A stretch of DNA of 64,000 bases from Gavia stellata (lineage: Eukaryota; Chordata; Aves; Gaviiformes; Gaviidae), in contig NC_082603.1 in NCBI RefSeq assembly GCF_030936135.1, positions 35,010,329-35,074,328 of the forward strand. The letters run 5' to 3'. Shown here piece by piece: positions 37,501 to 47,103 of the stretch. The notes below the pieces were generated by a model. The model saw only the letters and a list, made by a program, of their open reading frames with translations. It had not been told where the DNA came from and searched no databases. The position numbers and the translations under genes are program-made. Within the stretch, counting starts at the first letter, position 1. The number at the start of each line of letters is the position of its first letter.

Positions 37501-40500
37501 TTTTCAGACTTGCTAAAATACTGAAAAGAACTAACTAGTTTTAAGCTGTCTTTTTCATGCTTTTGGCGTACTTAATCTACGCCAGAGAAACTGTAGAAGA
37601 TGGCAGACGACGATTAAGATGCGCTTTTACTCTTCTAGAGTGCGCCGAGTACCTTGTAGCTACGGACCACGCATATAAAGCAATATTGCTTATTATTCAG
37701 AGCTGTTTGTGGCATTAATCATGTGCCTGCTTTGCTCTGGGAAGAGAAATCAGAATATAGCAATATTCTGGCTGCTTGTTTTTAAACTACATGTGTGGAT
37801 GGATACTCCAGCTACTGCTCACATTTTTCTCTTGCAAGTCGCAGAAGAGCTGTTCGTGACTCTCCTCCCTGGTATTTTCTCTTGACACTAATTTTGTTGG
37901 CCAGATTCGGGAAGGAAGCTGCCTCAAGCCAGTCGACAAGTGTTGCATGGAAATAATAAGTATTACTAACTGAGAAATGTTTGAATTTCTGGATTGCAGA
38001 GAGGAAACCTTGGAACAGCTTTAAAACGAAAGGTGCCATAATAATTTTTCCTCCAGTAAAGAAACAGAAGGCCTGCAGGGGTATTATCTTTGTCCATTAA
38101 ACCTCTTCTGATTTGACACCTTCCACTCTGAATATCGCTTAACAAACCCTCGGGAATGAACCGCAATGCTGTTTCTGAAAATTATTTAAGAGCTCTACAG
38201 TAGCAGAAAGCAAGGAACTGATTTTTCAGAGCAAAATTTGAGCCAAGCTTGAAAGTCAGCTTGAGATTCTGAAAGGCAGGTTTAAGGAAAACCTGTATTA
38301 ATGCTGCACTCAGTCCACGTTGCTTCCGACTTAAAGCAGCTGATGGTGGAGAAACGGAAAGGCGGGGTTGAATTAGTGCTGGCAATACATACCTAGCCGG
38401 TCAAAGCTGGGAATTGCCGGTCCTCATTAAGTCCTGAGACGAATGGTAGCGAGTAAACACAGTGAGTTCTGAGATGGAACAAAGTTTGACTGAATGAGAA
38501 AGATAAAAAAAAAGCAAAACCAACCAACTTGAGAAACAGTGAGTTACCATCCTGCTTGCCAGATACGAAGAGTGTGTCAAGGCACATCTCCAAGCTCAGA
38601 TACAGGATGCATAAATAGCTCTATAAAAAACATGTTGTCTCTGCCTCATGAAAAAGCATGCTGTTGGCAAAGAGCAGTTAAGGAGAGAGCCTATAATGTA
38701 ATACGAGGGCTAGCTCTGTCGGACATCACAACTGCTTGTTTACTCCAGACAAACGATTTCACCTGAACGTCTTTCATCAGAATAGCTTCTGCTTTTTTTT
38801 TTTTTTTTTAGAAAAAAACCAGATCTGTTCACTTTTTTAAACTGCGCTTATTCAAAAAAGGTTAAAGCATTGACTTGCAACATAGACTCCTTACACTACA
38901 AAACACTTTAATCCTTAAAGAAAAACCATTATTCCTTTAATTCAGCAAAATGCTCCTACATGAGAAATAAAACTGAAGCATGTGTGCAATAAACTCCTCA
39001 AATGCTATCTGCAGGAGGCATGTATGACTTCAGGTATGGCTTTGCCAAAAACTTACCCCTCAGTCCCTAAAAACGATGGCTCTTCTGCTGTTCTCCAGTT
39101 TGTCTGAGGGCCATAACTCTACAGCTACGCCAGCACTCCAGAATAACCAGGTTAGCCCAAGGTTACCGGTTATAGGAGCACAAGAGGAATGATGCCACCA
39201 GCTGTCCCCCCCCAGAAACCCACCGGATCCTGGTTATGACGGAGCAGGTCCACATACAAGGTTTATGAAGCAACATTCATTTACAAGTGGAATGAGGCCT
39301 CTGTTTCGTAACGATTAACAAGCGTCCCCAAGCAATATGGTATTTTTCACTCTGTTACCAACTATAGTCATTCTCTATGTAGCTCCCTGGAAGATTGTGA
39401 AGACACTGCCCTTTAATTTAGATTTGTATGGAACTTCTAATAGCCAACATCTTGACAGGCATCAGTTCCATTGAAATAAATTGCCCTTCTTATAAGAACA
39501 ACAGATTACACACACAGAAAAATCAGACGAGTTCAGTTTACGTGGAAACAAATGCAATTATACAATTTATTAATACAGTTTTAATTTACAATACAATTGA
39601 TCTAGCACACCCAAAACATAGATGATTTACACAGCATGAAAGGCAGCCACACCAGGCGCCCCTCGTTCCCAGTCTGCTCTAGGCTGCTAGGCTGGGACTT
39701 GGGGTGCTGATGCCCCCACACCACCACCCTGCATCGCCGGGAGCACCTGAGCATCTCCATCACCCACACAGTCCCGTGGGACCTTCTCTCATAGCCGCCA
39801 AAGGCAGCTTGGGGGGTCTGCCGGCGATTCTGCCAGGTGCGGGAGGGATTGAGCCTGTTTTGTTCCTATCGGTTGTTCCTTGTGCTCTGCCAGACCCCAG
39901 TCCTCAGCCATTTCCATACAACGTACAGGGAAAACACCGCAGTGATAATGACACGCTACAGAACATCTTGGCTGGGTGAATAATTGCAGATACACGCTGC
40001 CCTGCCTTTGCACCAGCATCTCCACGAAGGCAGTGGGAGTTGCAGAGACATTATTAGGTCTCATGACATTTTAAAGAGGCTTAAATATAAAATGTCTTAT
40101 AGGGGTTTCAAATGGAATGGAACCGAAATAGTCTTTGCAATAATAATTGCCAGATGCTAAAAACGACCCACAGAAAACCATTGCGTAACTGGCTTGGAAA
40201 TGAAAGAACAGAGAGATCAAAATCCACGCACAAAGTTAGAGAGGAAAAAGCAAGAGTTATTTTCAAGCAAAGCCATTCTGGCTGCTTCTACAGCCGCCTG
40301 TCAGCCTGACTCACCCCTGACTGCAGCAGAAGTGAAGGTTACACACAGCGGTGGCACAGAGGACTACCCCAGCCAGCACCACCGGCCCAGCACAGGAAGC
40401 TCGCCGGATACCATCTCCGGTAAGAAAAATCACATGTAGAGCCTTTGTATCAGCTTGGCAAATCCGCACTTTATTTTGGCAAGTAAGGGTAACGTTTCAG

Positions 40501-42119
40501 TCAGCACCAAACACTCATGCAGAACTTGCTTGGGTTTCTGAAATCCTAACGAGTGAGATTTTCTGCTGGACCAAATGGCATGAGGGCTCCAGCTGTAACT
40601 GGGGCGAACCCTGCCCCCGGCACACACGGGGCTAACTGACCCCTCACGTTTGTGTAGGAGCAGCCCGAGGAGATGGAAAAGCAGCTCATGGACAGACAGA
40701 GGAGACGATGGAGCATCAGAAGCCAGCATCGATTGTAAAGAGTTGTTCAAATACGTGCGATATTAACACAGATACAAACTTCATGGCTTTGTGTATTAGT
40801 CTGCAACACATGAACAAGTAATGGCTGAAAGAACAGGCTTTTCTCTAGCATCTTACATAGAAAACCAGCAGTTATTAATAGACACGAATGCTTTCAAACT
40901 AAGGAAGGGTATGTACTTGCCAGCATCTCCTGTTCCGTATTTTGTCCATCTTCAACAATGAAATAATTTCACTAGAAAAGTGCTATAAAAAGAAGCAACT
41001 CTCCTCTCCCATGCCTCTTGCGTCAAGACTACGTTGCTGTGTAAAAAAATCAACTCTACAGTGCAATACAGAAGTCCTTACAGTCTTCTGCTTGGACTAA
41101 CGCATACACAAAGCAGGAGAACTATGGCATAGGCTGATAGCGAATACTCGCACTTATTTTCTTGAAATCTTTCTCAACCACGCACTGCAGATGAGGCTTA
41201 TCATGCTTGTCTCGTATTGACAATAGCCAAAAACAAAAAAAAAAGCGCAAGGGGGGGAGACAAGAGATAGACTAAGCCCATGACTCCAGCCCTTTCATTT
41301 GCGGGAAGTGTCTGCTAAAAGTTTCCGTCAGGGAGGAGTTTGCTTTAAACATGCAGCTTCCAGGTGTAGATGTTTCTTCCCGAAGCAGTGTTACCTGAAC
41401 CGACTTATCATAAGCCTCGACTAAAACCTCGGTAACTTGGATGAAATAAGAGAGGGGGGAAAAAAAAATAGTATCTAAGGGAACTCCAGGAAGATCGCAA
41501 AAGTAGCTTCCGCCACATGCAAAACCAGACTGACAGTTGGGAAAGGCGAATTGCCAGGATAACCAACCGCTGCATCAACTGGTACTTACAACAGCCTGAT
41601 TACCTTCACGAAGGAGGCGGCTCTCGCTTAAGGACGCCGGGAATCACCCCTGGATTCGGAGCTAGAGGATGTGGAACCTCCTACCTCGGCAAACAGAGGA
41701 AGTCAGAGTAACAGCGGGGGAAAAAGCAAACAGCCTGATTATATGCAGGTATAGCTATAAGCACTCACAGAACTGCAGAAGTCTCAGGAATTGCATAGCA
41801 CACAGGAAAACTTAACTTCTACCATGGAAAAAAAATGCGTCTTTGGTAGGCAAGCCAGTCTGTCTGCCAGAAATGTAAGCATCTGGAGCCACATATACGT
41901 TTGTTTGCAGTGCAAATGCCTAGCTTTGTTAAAGATTTGCTCTGGTCAGTATCTTCCTGAAAACCAATTTTTGAAGCATACACATTATACATACTGCAAT
42001 TTCTTTTGAGCTAATAGGCTAGAAGTAGTTAAAAACTAGCATGTATTCACAGGCATAGAGATGTTTGTTTCTGACTGACATTTTTCTCTTCTGTAAACTT
42101 CTTGCATTAAAAACTTCTA

Positions 42120-42345
42120 GTCACAGATAATCACTAACATTAACATTTATTGTTTTAAAAAAATACACATGCAGAAAGCCGTCCTCTTTAAAACCAACAC
42201 ATAAAATAATCCAGCAGCGATTTTAGAGAAAAGCAATAGCCCTATAAGGCATGGATTTGTCTGAAACCTCCAGCAGAAACGTATTTTCTGTGGGAGTCCA
42301 TGCTCCGATTACGCCATGCAGTGGTACGAGTCCAGCCAAAGTCAA
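42120..42345 (-). other. DIRAS3: DIRAS3 3' UTR (proposed) with AATAAA at 42151-42146
   Basis: Downstream of the DIRAS3 stop the first polyadenylation signal is AATAAA (42151-42146, minus), followed by TG-rich sequence (GTTAGTGATTATCTGTGACT). This would give a 3' UTR of about 220 nt. More distant AATAAA or ATTAAA motifs near 39560-39600 and 40470 make a longer UTR possible. Confidence 0.5.
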
Positions 42346-42942
42346 TCACATAACAGAGCACTTGCCTTGCAGTTTATCTTTCTTTCTCTGCTGCTTGGAT
42401 TTCTTTCCATCCACCTGGAGACTGACAGTTCTCCTCTTCTCCAGATTCAGGAGCTCCTGGAAGAGCTCCTGCACGTTGTAGTTCATTTTGGCTGATGTCT
42501 CCATAAAGGAGCACTTCCACTTGCTGGCTAACGCTTGCCCCTCGCTGGCATCCAGCTCCCTCTGGGTCTCGTCACTTTTGTTACCCACCAGCATTATTGG
42601 GATTTTTTGGATGTCCCCTTTAATCTGACAAATCTGTTCAAAGATGGGCTGAAGATCTTCCATGGACTGCCTGCTGGTGACAGAGTACACCAAGATGAAA
42701 GCATGCCCTTTGGATATCGACAGCCTCTGCATCGCCGGGAACTGATGGCTTCCCGTGGTGTCTGTAATCTGAAGGGTGCAGATGCTCTTATCGCAGCTGA
42801 TCACCTGCCGGTACGTATCTTCGATCGTGGGGATATAGGTCTCCCTGAAAGTTCCCCTTACAAAACGAAGGACCAAGGAGCTTTTGCCAACCCCCGCTGC
42901 TCCAAACACAACCACCCTGTAATCATTGCTTTGTTCAGGCAT
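42346..42942 (-). CDS. DIRAS3: DIRAS3-type Ras-family small GTPase, 198 aa, single coding exon
   Basis: This is a complete Di-Ras family GTPase at the DIRAS3 locus (between GNG12 and WLS, same strand as both). Motifs in the 198-residue protein: P-loop GAAGVGKS at 14-21, switch [10 protein letters not shown] at 36-44 (Thr39 equals Ras Thr35), DTTGS at 61-65, NKSD at 121-124, ETSAK at 148-152, a basic tail at 180-194 and the CaaX box CSVM at 195-198 for prenylation and membrane binding. Ser65 replaces the catalytic Gln61 of Ras, as in all Di-Ras proteins. Ala16 (codon GCG, 42897-42895) replaces Ras Gly12; human DIRAS3 has Ala here too, while DIRAS1 and DIRAS2 keep Gly. NKSD and NVQELF also agree with DIRAS3, although most of the protein resembles DIRAS1/2. 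It lacks the 34-residue N-terminal extension of human DIRAS3 if the ATG at 42942 (A at -3) is used; see the tandem acceptors upstream. In mammals DIRAS3 is a growth suppressor; the role in birds is inference. Confidence 0.93.
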   Translation of the reverse strand: MPEQSNDYRVVVFGAAGVGKSSLVLRFVRGTFRETYIPTIEDTYRQVISCDKSICTLQITDTTGSHQFPAMQRLSISKGHAFILVYSVTSRQSMEDLQPIFEQICQIKGDIQKIPIMLVGNKSDETQRELDASEGQALASKWKCSFMETSAKMNYNVQELFQELLNLEKRRTVSLQVDGKKSKQQRKKDKLQGKCSVM

Positions 42943-42954
42943 GTTTGCTGCGCT
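42943..42954 (-). other. DIRAS3: tandem splice acceptors in front of the DIRAS3 coding exon
   Basis: The minus strand reads ATCGCAGCGCAGCAAACATG, so AG occurs at 42954-42953 and again at 42949-42948, five bases apart. The exon would start at 42952 or 42947. The choice decides whether an ATG in the upstream exon (43269-43267) is in frame with the GTPase (acceptor 42947) or not (acceptor 42952). Confidence 0.6.
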
Positions 42955-43255
42955 GCGATACAAGTGAAGATTTTGACTTGAAAACGCCCGAGTTCTTCAA
43001 GTTTACACACCCCTACAGAGAGGTGGCCTGGGGAGAAGGGAGAGGGAGACGGCAAAAGGGAAAGAGAGGAGCGGGGGGGAGAGAAAGAAAAAGCAATCGT
43101 TCGCACCACCTCGGTAATTTTACGCTACGTTATTGAAATAAGCGATTAGGTAAGTCACTCCCCTCCCAACCTTTTTTCTTGCGTTAAAGAGAGACAAAAA
43201 CTACCCCCCCCGACATACATCCCACGCACGCCTAACGCTGTGAGTGAAAACGAAT

Positions 43256-43760
43256 TCACCTGCAGCCATCAGCTCCACCGTCCAGCGCAACGAGACTAAA
43301 ACCGCCTGCCAGCAGCGGGGAAGCTGCGCCGGAGCCCCGGCGCTGCGGGGAGGCTCGGCTGGGCTGGGCTGGGCTGGGCGCCTGCCCCCGCCGCCGCCTC
43401 CCTCCTCCTCCTCCCCGCCGGCCTGCGGGGAGCTCCCCCGCTCCCGCTCGGCACCTGCGGGCAGGCGGCGGTCCCAGGGCCGCTGGCTCTCCCTCTCTTC
43501 CCGGCTGCTCCATCCACCCGCTGCCCGCGGGGCCCCCGAAAGCGGCAGGAGCTGCGGGGCTGGGAGCGCCGGGCGCTGCGGCGTCCCTGACGATGGACGG
43601 CCGCTACCGCAGCGGGCGGTACCGCCCCCCCGGCCGGAGCACCGCGCAAGCGGCCGGGCGGGACGCGGCCCCGGGGGCCCCGCGGTGCTGCCGCCCCCCA
43701 CCCGCTGCGGGCTCCGGGCAGCCGAGCTGCCTACCCCCGTGCCTCAGAAGCACGGCAAAA
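43256..43760 (-). promoter_or_regulatory. DIRAS3: CpG-island promoter of DIRAS3 (proposed)
   Basis: This is a dense CpG island directly upstream of the DIRAS3 coding exon, TATA-less, with GC boxes. It includes four tandem GGCTG units near 43351-43378, a CT-rich stretch at about 43395-43415 and the perfect 14-bp palindrome GGGCGGTACCGCCC at 43614-43627. Confidence 0.65.
43260..43700 (-). other. DIRAS3: DIRAS3 5' exon (proposed)
   Basis: The minus strand ends a GC-rich segment with GATGGCTGCAG|GTGAATTC, a good donor at 43260/43259. It lies 307 or 312 bp upstream of the coding-exon acceptors, in a CpG island, so it fits a first exon followed by a short intron. The transcription start is not visible; 43700 is a working limit. 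An ATG at 43269 (ATGGCTGCAG) lies ten bases before the donor. Confidence 0.5.
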
Positions 43761-44239
43761 ACCCGGCCTTCCCCTCAGAACCCCCCGAAAAATTAATACG
43801 TGATCAACATGACAACCTGAACCCGGTGGTTAAAGCCGCTGGAGCCGAGTTTCGGTGCTCCGTTCCTCTAATCCCACGCACAGATAAAGGCGAGTCTCTG
43901 CCCCGCCATCGCCCCGCACCACAGACCCCCAGGCGCTTCCAGCCGGCCTGCCCGCTCCCCGGCTGACGTTCGGGGCTGGTTTTGCTTCCACACCTAAATT
44001 AAATAAAATAAAAGCCGGCTTTCCTCCCCCGCTGCCGTTCAAGGACCTGAGGTGCTCCTGCAGCCCTCCCCCGGAGAAGCCACCACACCTTCCGGGCCAG
44101 GGCCGCTAAGGTCCGCGACTTCCATTTAGCTCCACCACACTGGCAAATAAGAGAGTTGCATTTCACAACCACGAGTCGTATGTCTCCTCATTTATCAGCA
44201 ATTTCCCTCAAACACCGTCTCTACGCGCACCCTCTCCGA

Positions 44240-44900
44240 AGGCGCCGCATCAGCACCCCGATAACCCAGTGCCCGGCGCGGAAGGCGCCCGCGTCCCCGC
44301 CGCTACGCCTCCAAAACGCCCCGGGGCCGAGAGAACCGGGCCCCCGGCGCCCGCTCCCGCCGCCCTCAGGTCCCGTCCCGCCCCGGCGCCTCCTCGCCCC
44401 GCTCCGCCCGAGCCGCCTCCCTGGCCGCCGCCATGGCGGGCGGGAGAGGGCGCCCCGCGCTCGGCTGCCGCCTCACAGCCCCGCGGCGCCCGAGCGCGGC
44501 CCCGGGGCCCCGCCGAGGCGCGGGCCGCGCCCTCCTTCGCGCCCCAAAATGGCTGCCGGCCGCCGCGGAGGGAGCGCGGGGCAGGCAGCGCCAGCCAGCC
44601 CCCGAACCGGCTTCTCCCCAGCCGCCCCCCGCCACCCACCTGCGCCCAGAGAGGGAGTGCACCCACCTCCGGCCCAGGGGCTGGGCCTGCCCCCTCAGCG
44701 GGTTAATATGGCCGTCTTAATTGGGCAGCGGGTGAGGGCGAACCGCCGCAGGAGAACCGCTCGTCTGCCCTTGCCGGGCGTGCTGGCGGGGTCAGCTCTC
44801 CGCCACAGCTCCCGGCCGCGGGGAGCGGGAGGGCTGGGGGGCACCAGCCTTGGAGCAGAGGTTCGACATTTGTCACCTTGACGGGCGCCATTTGTTTAGC
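44240..44900. promoter_or_regulatory. second CpG island with YY1-like motifs
   Basis: This CpG-rich block is separated from the DIRAS3 island by about 450 bp of ordinary sequence. It contains CCGCCATGGCGG (12-bp palindrome, 44428-44439), AAAATGGCTGCC (44547-44558), AATATGG (44705-44711) and GCGCCATTTG (44885-44894), all close to the YY1 core. A minus-strand donor GGGCGCAG|GTGGGT at 44640/44639 could end an alternative first exon of DIRAS3; a plus-strand transcript is equally possible. On the plus strand an ATG with ideal Kozak context (GCCGCCATGG) opens 95 codons at 44433-44720. Confidence 0.6.
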
Positions 44901-46217
44901 CCCGATGCTGAGGAAGCCAGTCTCAGCTTGCGCTGACAGCACCGTCTCCCACCGTGGCAATTAAAACCATCCCTGTGTCCGACCGTGAGTGGGAGAGGGG
45001 TGCTGCGTGGCCTGCATGAGAAGTTTCTCTTTTTTTCTCTAGAAAGGGTTTTTTTTTCTGAGCACGACCTCGGGCTTGGACCGGAGCTTCCCATCTGGAA
45101 GCCTGCAAAAAGCCGCGGGTCCCTGGGCGGCCGTCCGGGAGTCATCAGCCCGGAGCTGAGCTACCGCGGGGGGAGAGGACGGTCCCCGGCCAGCACGCTC
45201 GGGCAAGGCCAGGCCCTGGGAAAGCTGCAGCCAGGGCTGGGAAACGAGGAATACGCCAATTTTAAAATGTGACAAAGGGCATTTGTGGTGCTCCGCTGCT
45301 GGGACATGCAGCGGGAGGAGGGACAAACATCCTTCTTAAGAGCTCAGCTCTGACTGGGAGACTTGAAAATGGGGGTAACCCTTGGCCAAGGGGTGTCTTC
45401 AGGGCCTGGCTATCTTGTGACTCTCGTGCTGCCCAAGACCGGGGCGCTTTGGGAAGCTTCACTCTTTCATTATTGCTGTTACGGTTAAATGACAGCAGGA
45501 CAAACTCCGCAGCCGAAGGGGCTGTACGCCTGCCTGAGGACCTCCCTGTGCCACCGACCTCAGGAGCGGACGGTCCAGAGCTCTTCCCCCCTTCACAGAA
45601 GTTGTAACTGAAAAGTGGTTAAAGACGGTGCCGTAGATGTTTTCCCTGATTCTGTGGGCCACAGGGCCTGGTTTGGGGAATAACAGCTCTAAAAGGGGCA
45701 AATAAAATACTTCTGAAAGTCTACAGGAACGTGGTTCTCCTCAGCTTCTCCTGCAGAGCGCCTGCCCTGCCCTGGCCTCCCGTCCACCCCAACCACGAAC
45801 GTTTCTGCGTGGCCCTTTGGTGGCACGTCTCCGACGGCAAAATTGCCCGCTCCGGTCCCCTGCTTCTCCTGTGCTCCCCGTGCAGACTGTCTCTTTCACA
45901 GGCTAAACTCTCTAAGAAATAATTGCTTATCCCAACACATCATGCTTAATAACCCATGCTTTCCAAAGCCATAATTACATCCTCGTCACAGAAGAGCGAT
46001 GCTGCTGCTTGCGGTCTGGGATGAGTACACAAGCTTCTGGCTGGGACACGCCCAGGTCTGTAAGCCGAAGAGTTAAATCTCTTTGGGGGGGCATTTGTTA
46101 CGGCCCTTCCTAGAAAGCTTGGAGGAAAGCTTGGAGCTGGGGAAGTGAAGGATCACTCCCCGGTGGGACCTTGCTCTGCCGCATTGACACTAACGGATCC
46201 AGAGCGACCGTAAGCAG

Positions 46218-46302
46218 CCGTAAAAGCCAAGTGGAGGGGGTTAAGGTAGCCTGGATTTGAATCCTGCTGATGCCTTACAGAGTCACAAAATTACTGCAGT
46301 AA
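46218..46302 (+). repeat. MIR-like SINE fragment
   Basis: GGGTTAAGG, then GCCTGGATTTGAATCCTGCT (a B-box-like block), then TGCCTTACAGAGTCACAAAATTACT are collinear with the MIR head (GGTTAAGAGC, TGGGTTCGAATCCCGGCTC, TGCCACTTAC and the following core). It is diverged and partial. Confidence 0.5.
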
Positions 46303-47049
46303 CTGAAAGAGGAAAGACACACACGGCCTGTATACTGATGCAGGTTGTAGAATAATTACAAAGAACGATTTGGCAGCAGTGGGAGCCCGTTTCACCCCGG
46401 GGGATGTAAGCAAGGAGCTGCGCTGTTCCCCACACAGACCAGAGGCGAGTGGCATCCGACAAAGGCTGAAGCTTGTTCCCTTGGCTGCTCCCCAGCAGTC
46501 TCCCGCAGAGGCTCCCTGCGTCCCCGCAGCCTCTCCAGTGCCAGGGTTGCCTTCGGAGGGCAGGCAGCTGCAGGGCGCATTGTGCATGGTGCGGTGGGAG
46601 AGGGAGGGAAGCCCTCCACGACAGCGGACGACCTTGGGAATGCAATTGCAGGTGCCTGGCAAGTTAACAGCTCTATAAATCTCCTGCTTGCGCTGGTGCA
46701 GGAGCTGGAGAGCAACATGCTTACTTACAGGCAGTCTCAGAAGAATCCTACAACAGAGGGAGTGTGCCCAAAAAGGAGAAAATGTTGACAATTACCATTC
46801 CTAAAATTAGTTTTCCCCCATGCCAAAATCCAGTTTCTGCAAGAGTCCAACACACCTGACCCACCGGCCCCAGCTTTGGCTGTGCCACTGGGAGCAGACT
46901 AGGCAAAACCCCTTTTGCTGGGATTTATGAACAGATTTAATTTGCTCAGGGCCAACTGGCTGTGTGAAAGCCTCTTAAAGGCAATACCCCACCTTTTCGC
47001 CTCTCCCCAGGAACCTTACCCTGCTTTACCATGGTAGTTTAGTCCCGTG

Positions 47050-47103
47050 TTCACTGCAGTCAATAGACTTCTGCCAGTTTATGCCTGTTGAGGAGCTGGC
47101 CTT
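47050..47103 (+). repeat. probable ancient amniote repeat tail
   Basis: CACTGCAGTCAATAGACTT, then CTGCCAGTTTATGCCTGTTG and AGGAGCTGGCC resemble the old repeat tails (GTCAATGGxxTT ... GAGGATCTGGCC) common in turtle and crocodile genomes and found as relics in birds. The family name is not certain. Confidence 0.35.

Larger units (their letters stand above)
26600..42119. other. GNG12-DIRAS3 intergenic interval
   Basis: Apart from the items listed separately (CR1 at 27421-27890, minisatellite 28966-29322, GT repeat 29376-29390, MIR-like SINE 30580-30655, tandem duplication 33254-33313, exon-like segment 34415-34518), I recognise no gene here. The AT-rich part from about 37500 to 42100 is mostly unique sequence and may include DIRAS3 3' flanking or enhancer DNA. 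Human has a long antisense noncoding RNA across this interval; nothing in the sequence alone proves one here. Confidence 0.5.

Noticed and set aside
42346..42942. Assignment of the GTPase to DIRAS1 or DIRAS2
   Set aside because: Overall similarity fits, but the neighbours GNG12 and WLS, the Ala in the P-loop, NKSD and NVQELF favour DIRAS3.
44156..44881. 241-codon plus-strand frame in the second CpG island
   Set aside because: Pro/Arg/Ala-rich throughout and overlapping open frames on the other strand. Only the Kozak-started 95-codon frame was kept, as a weak finding.
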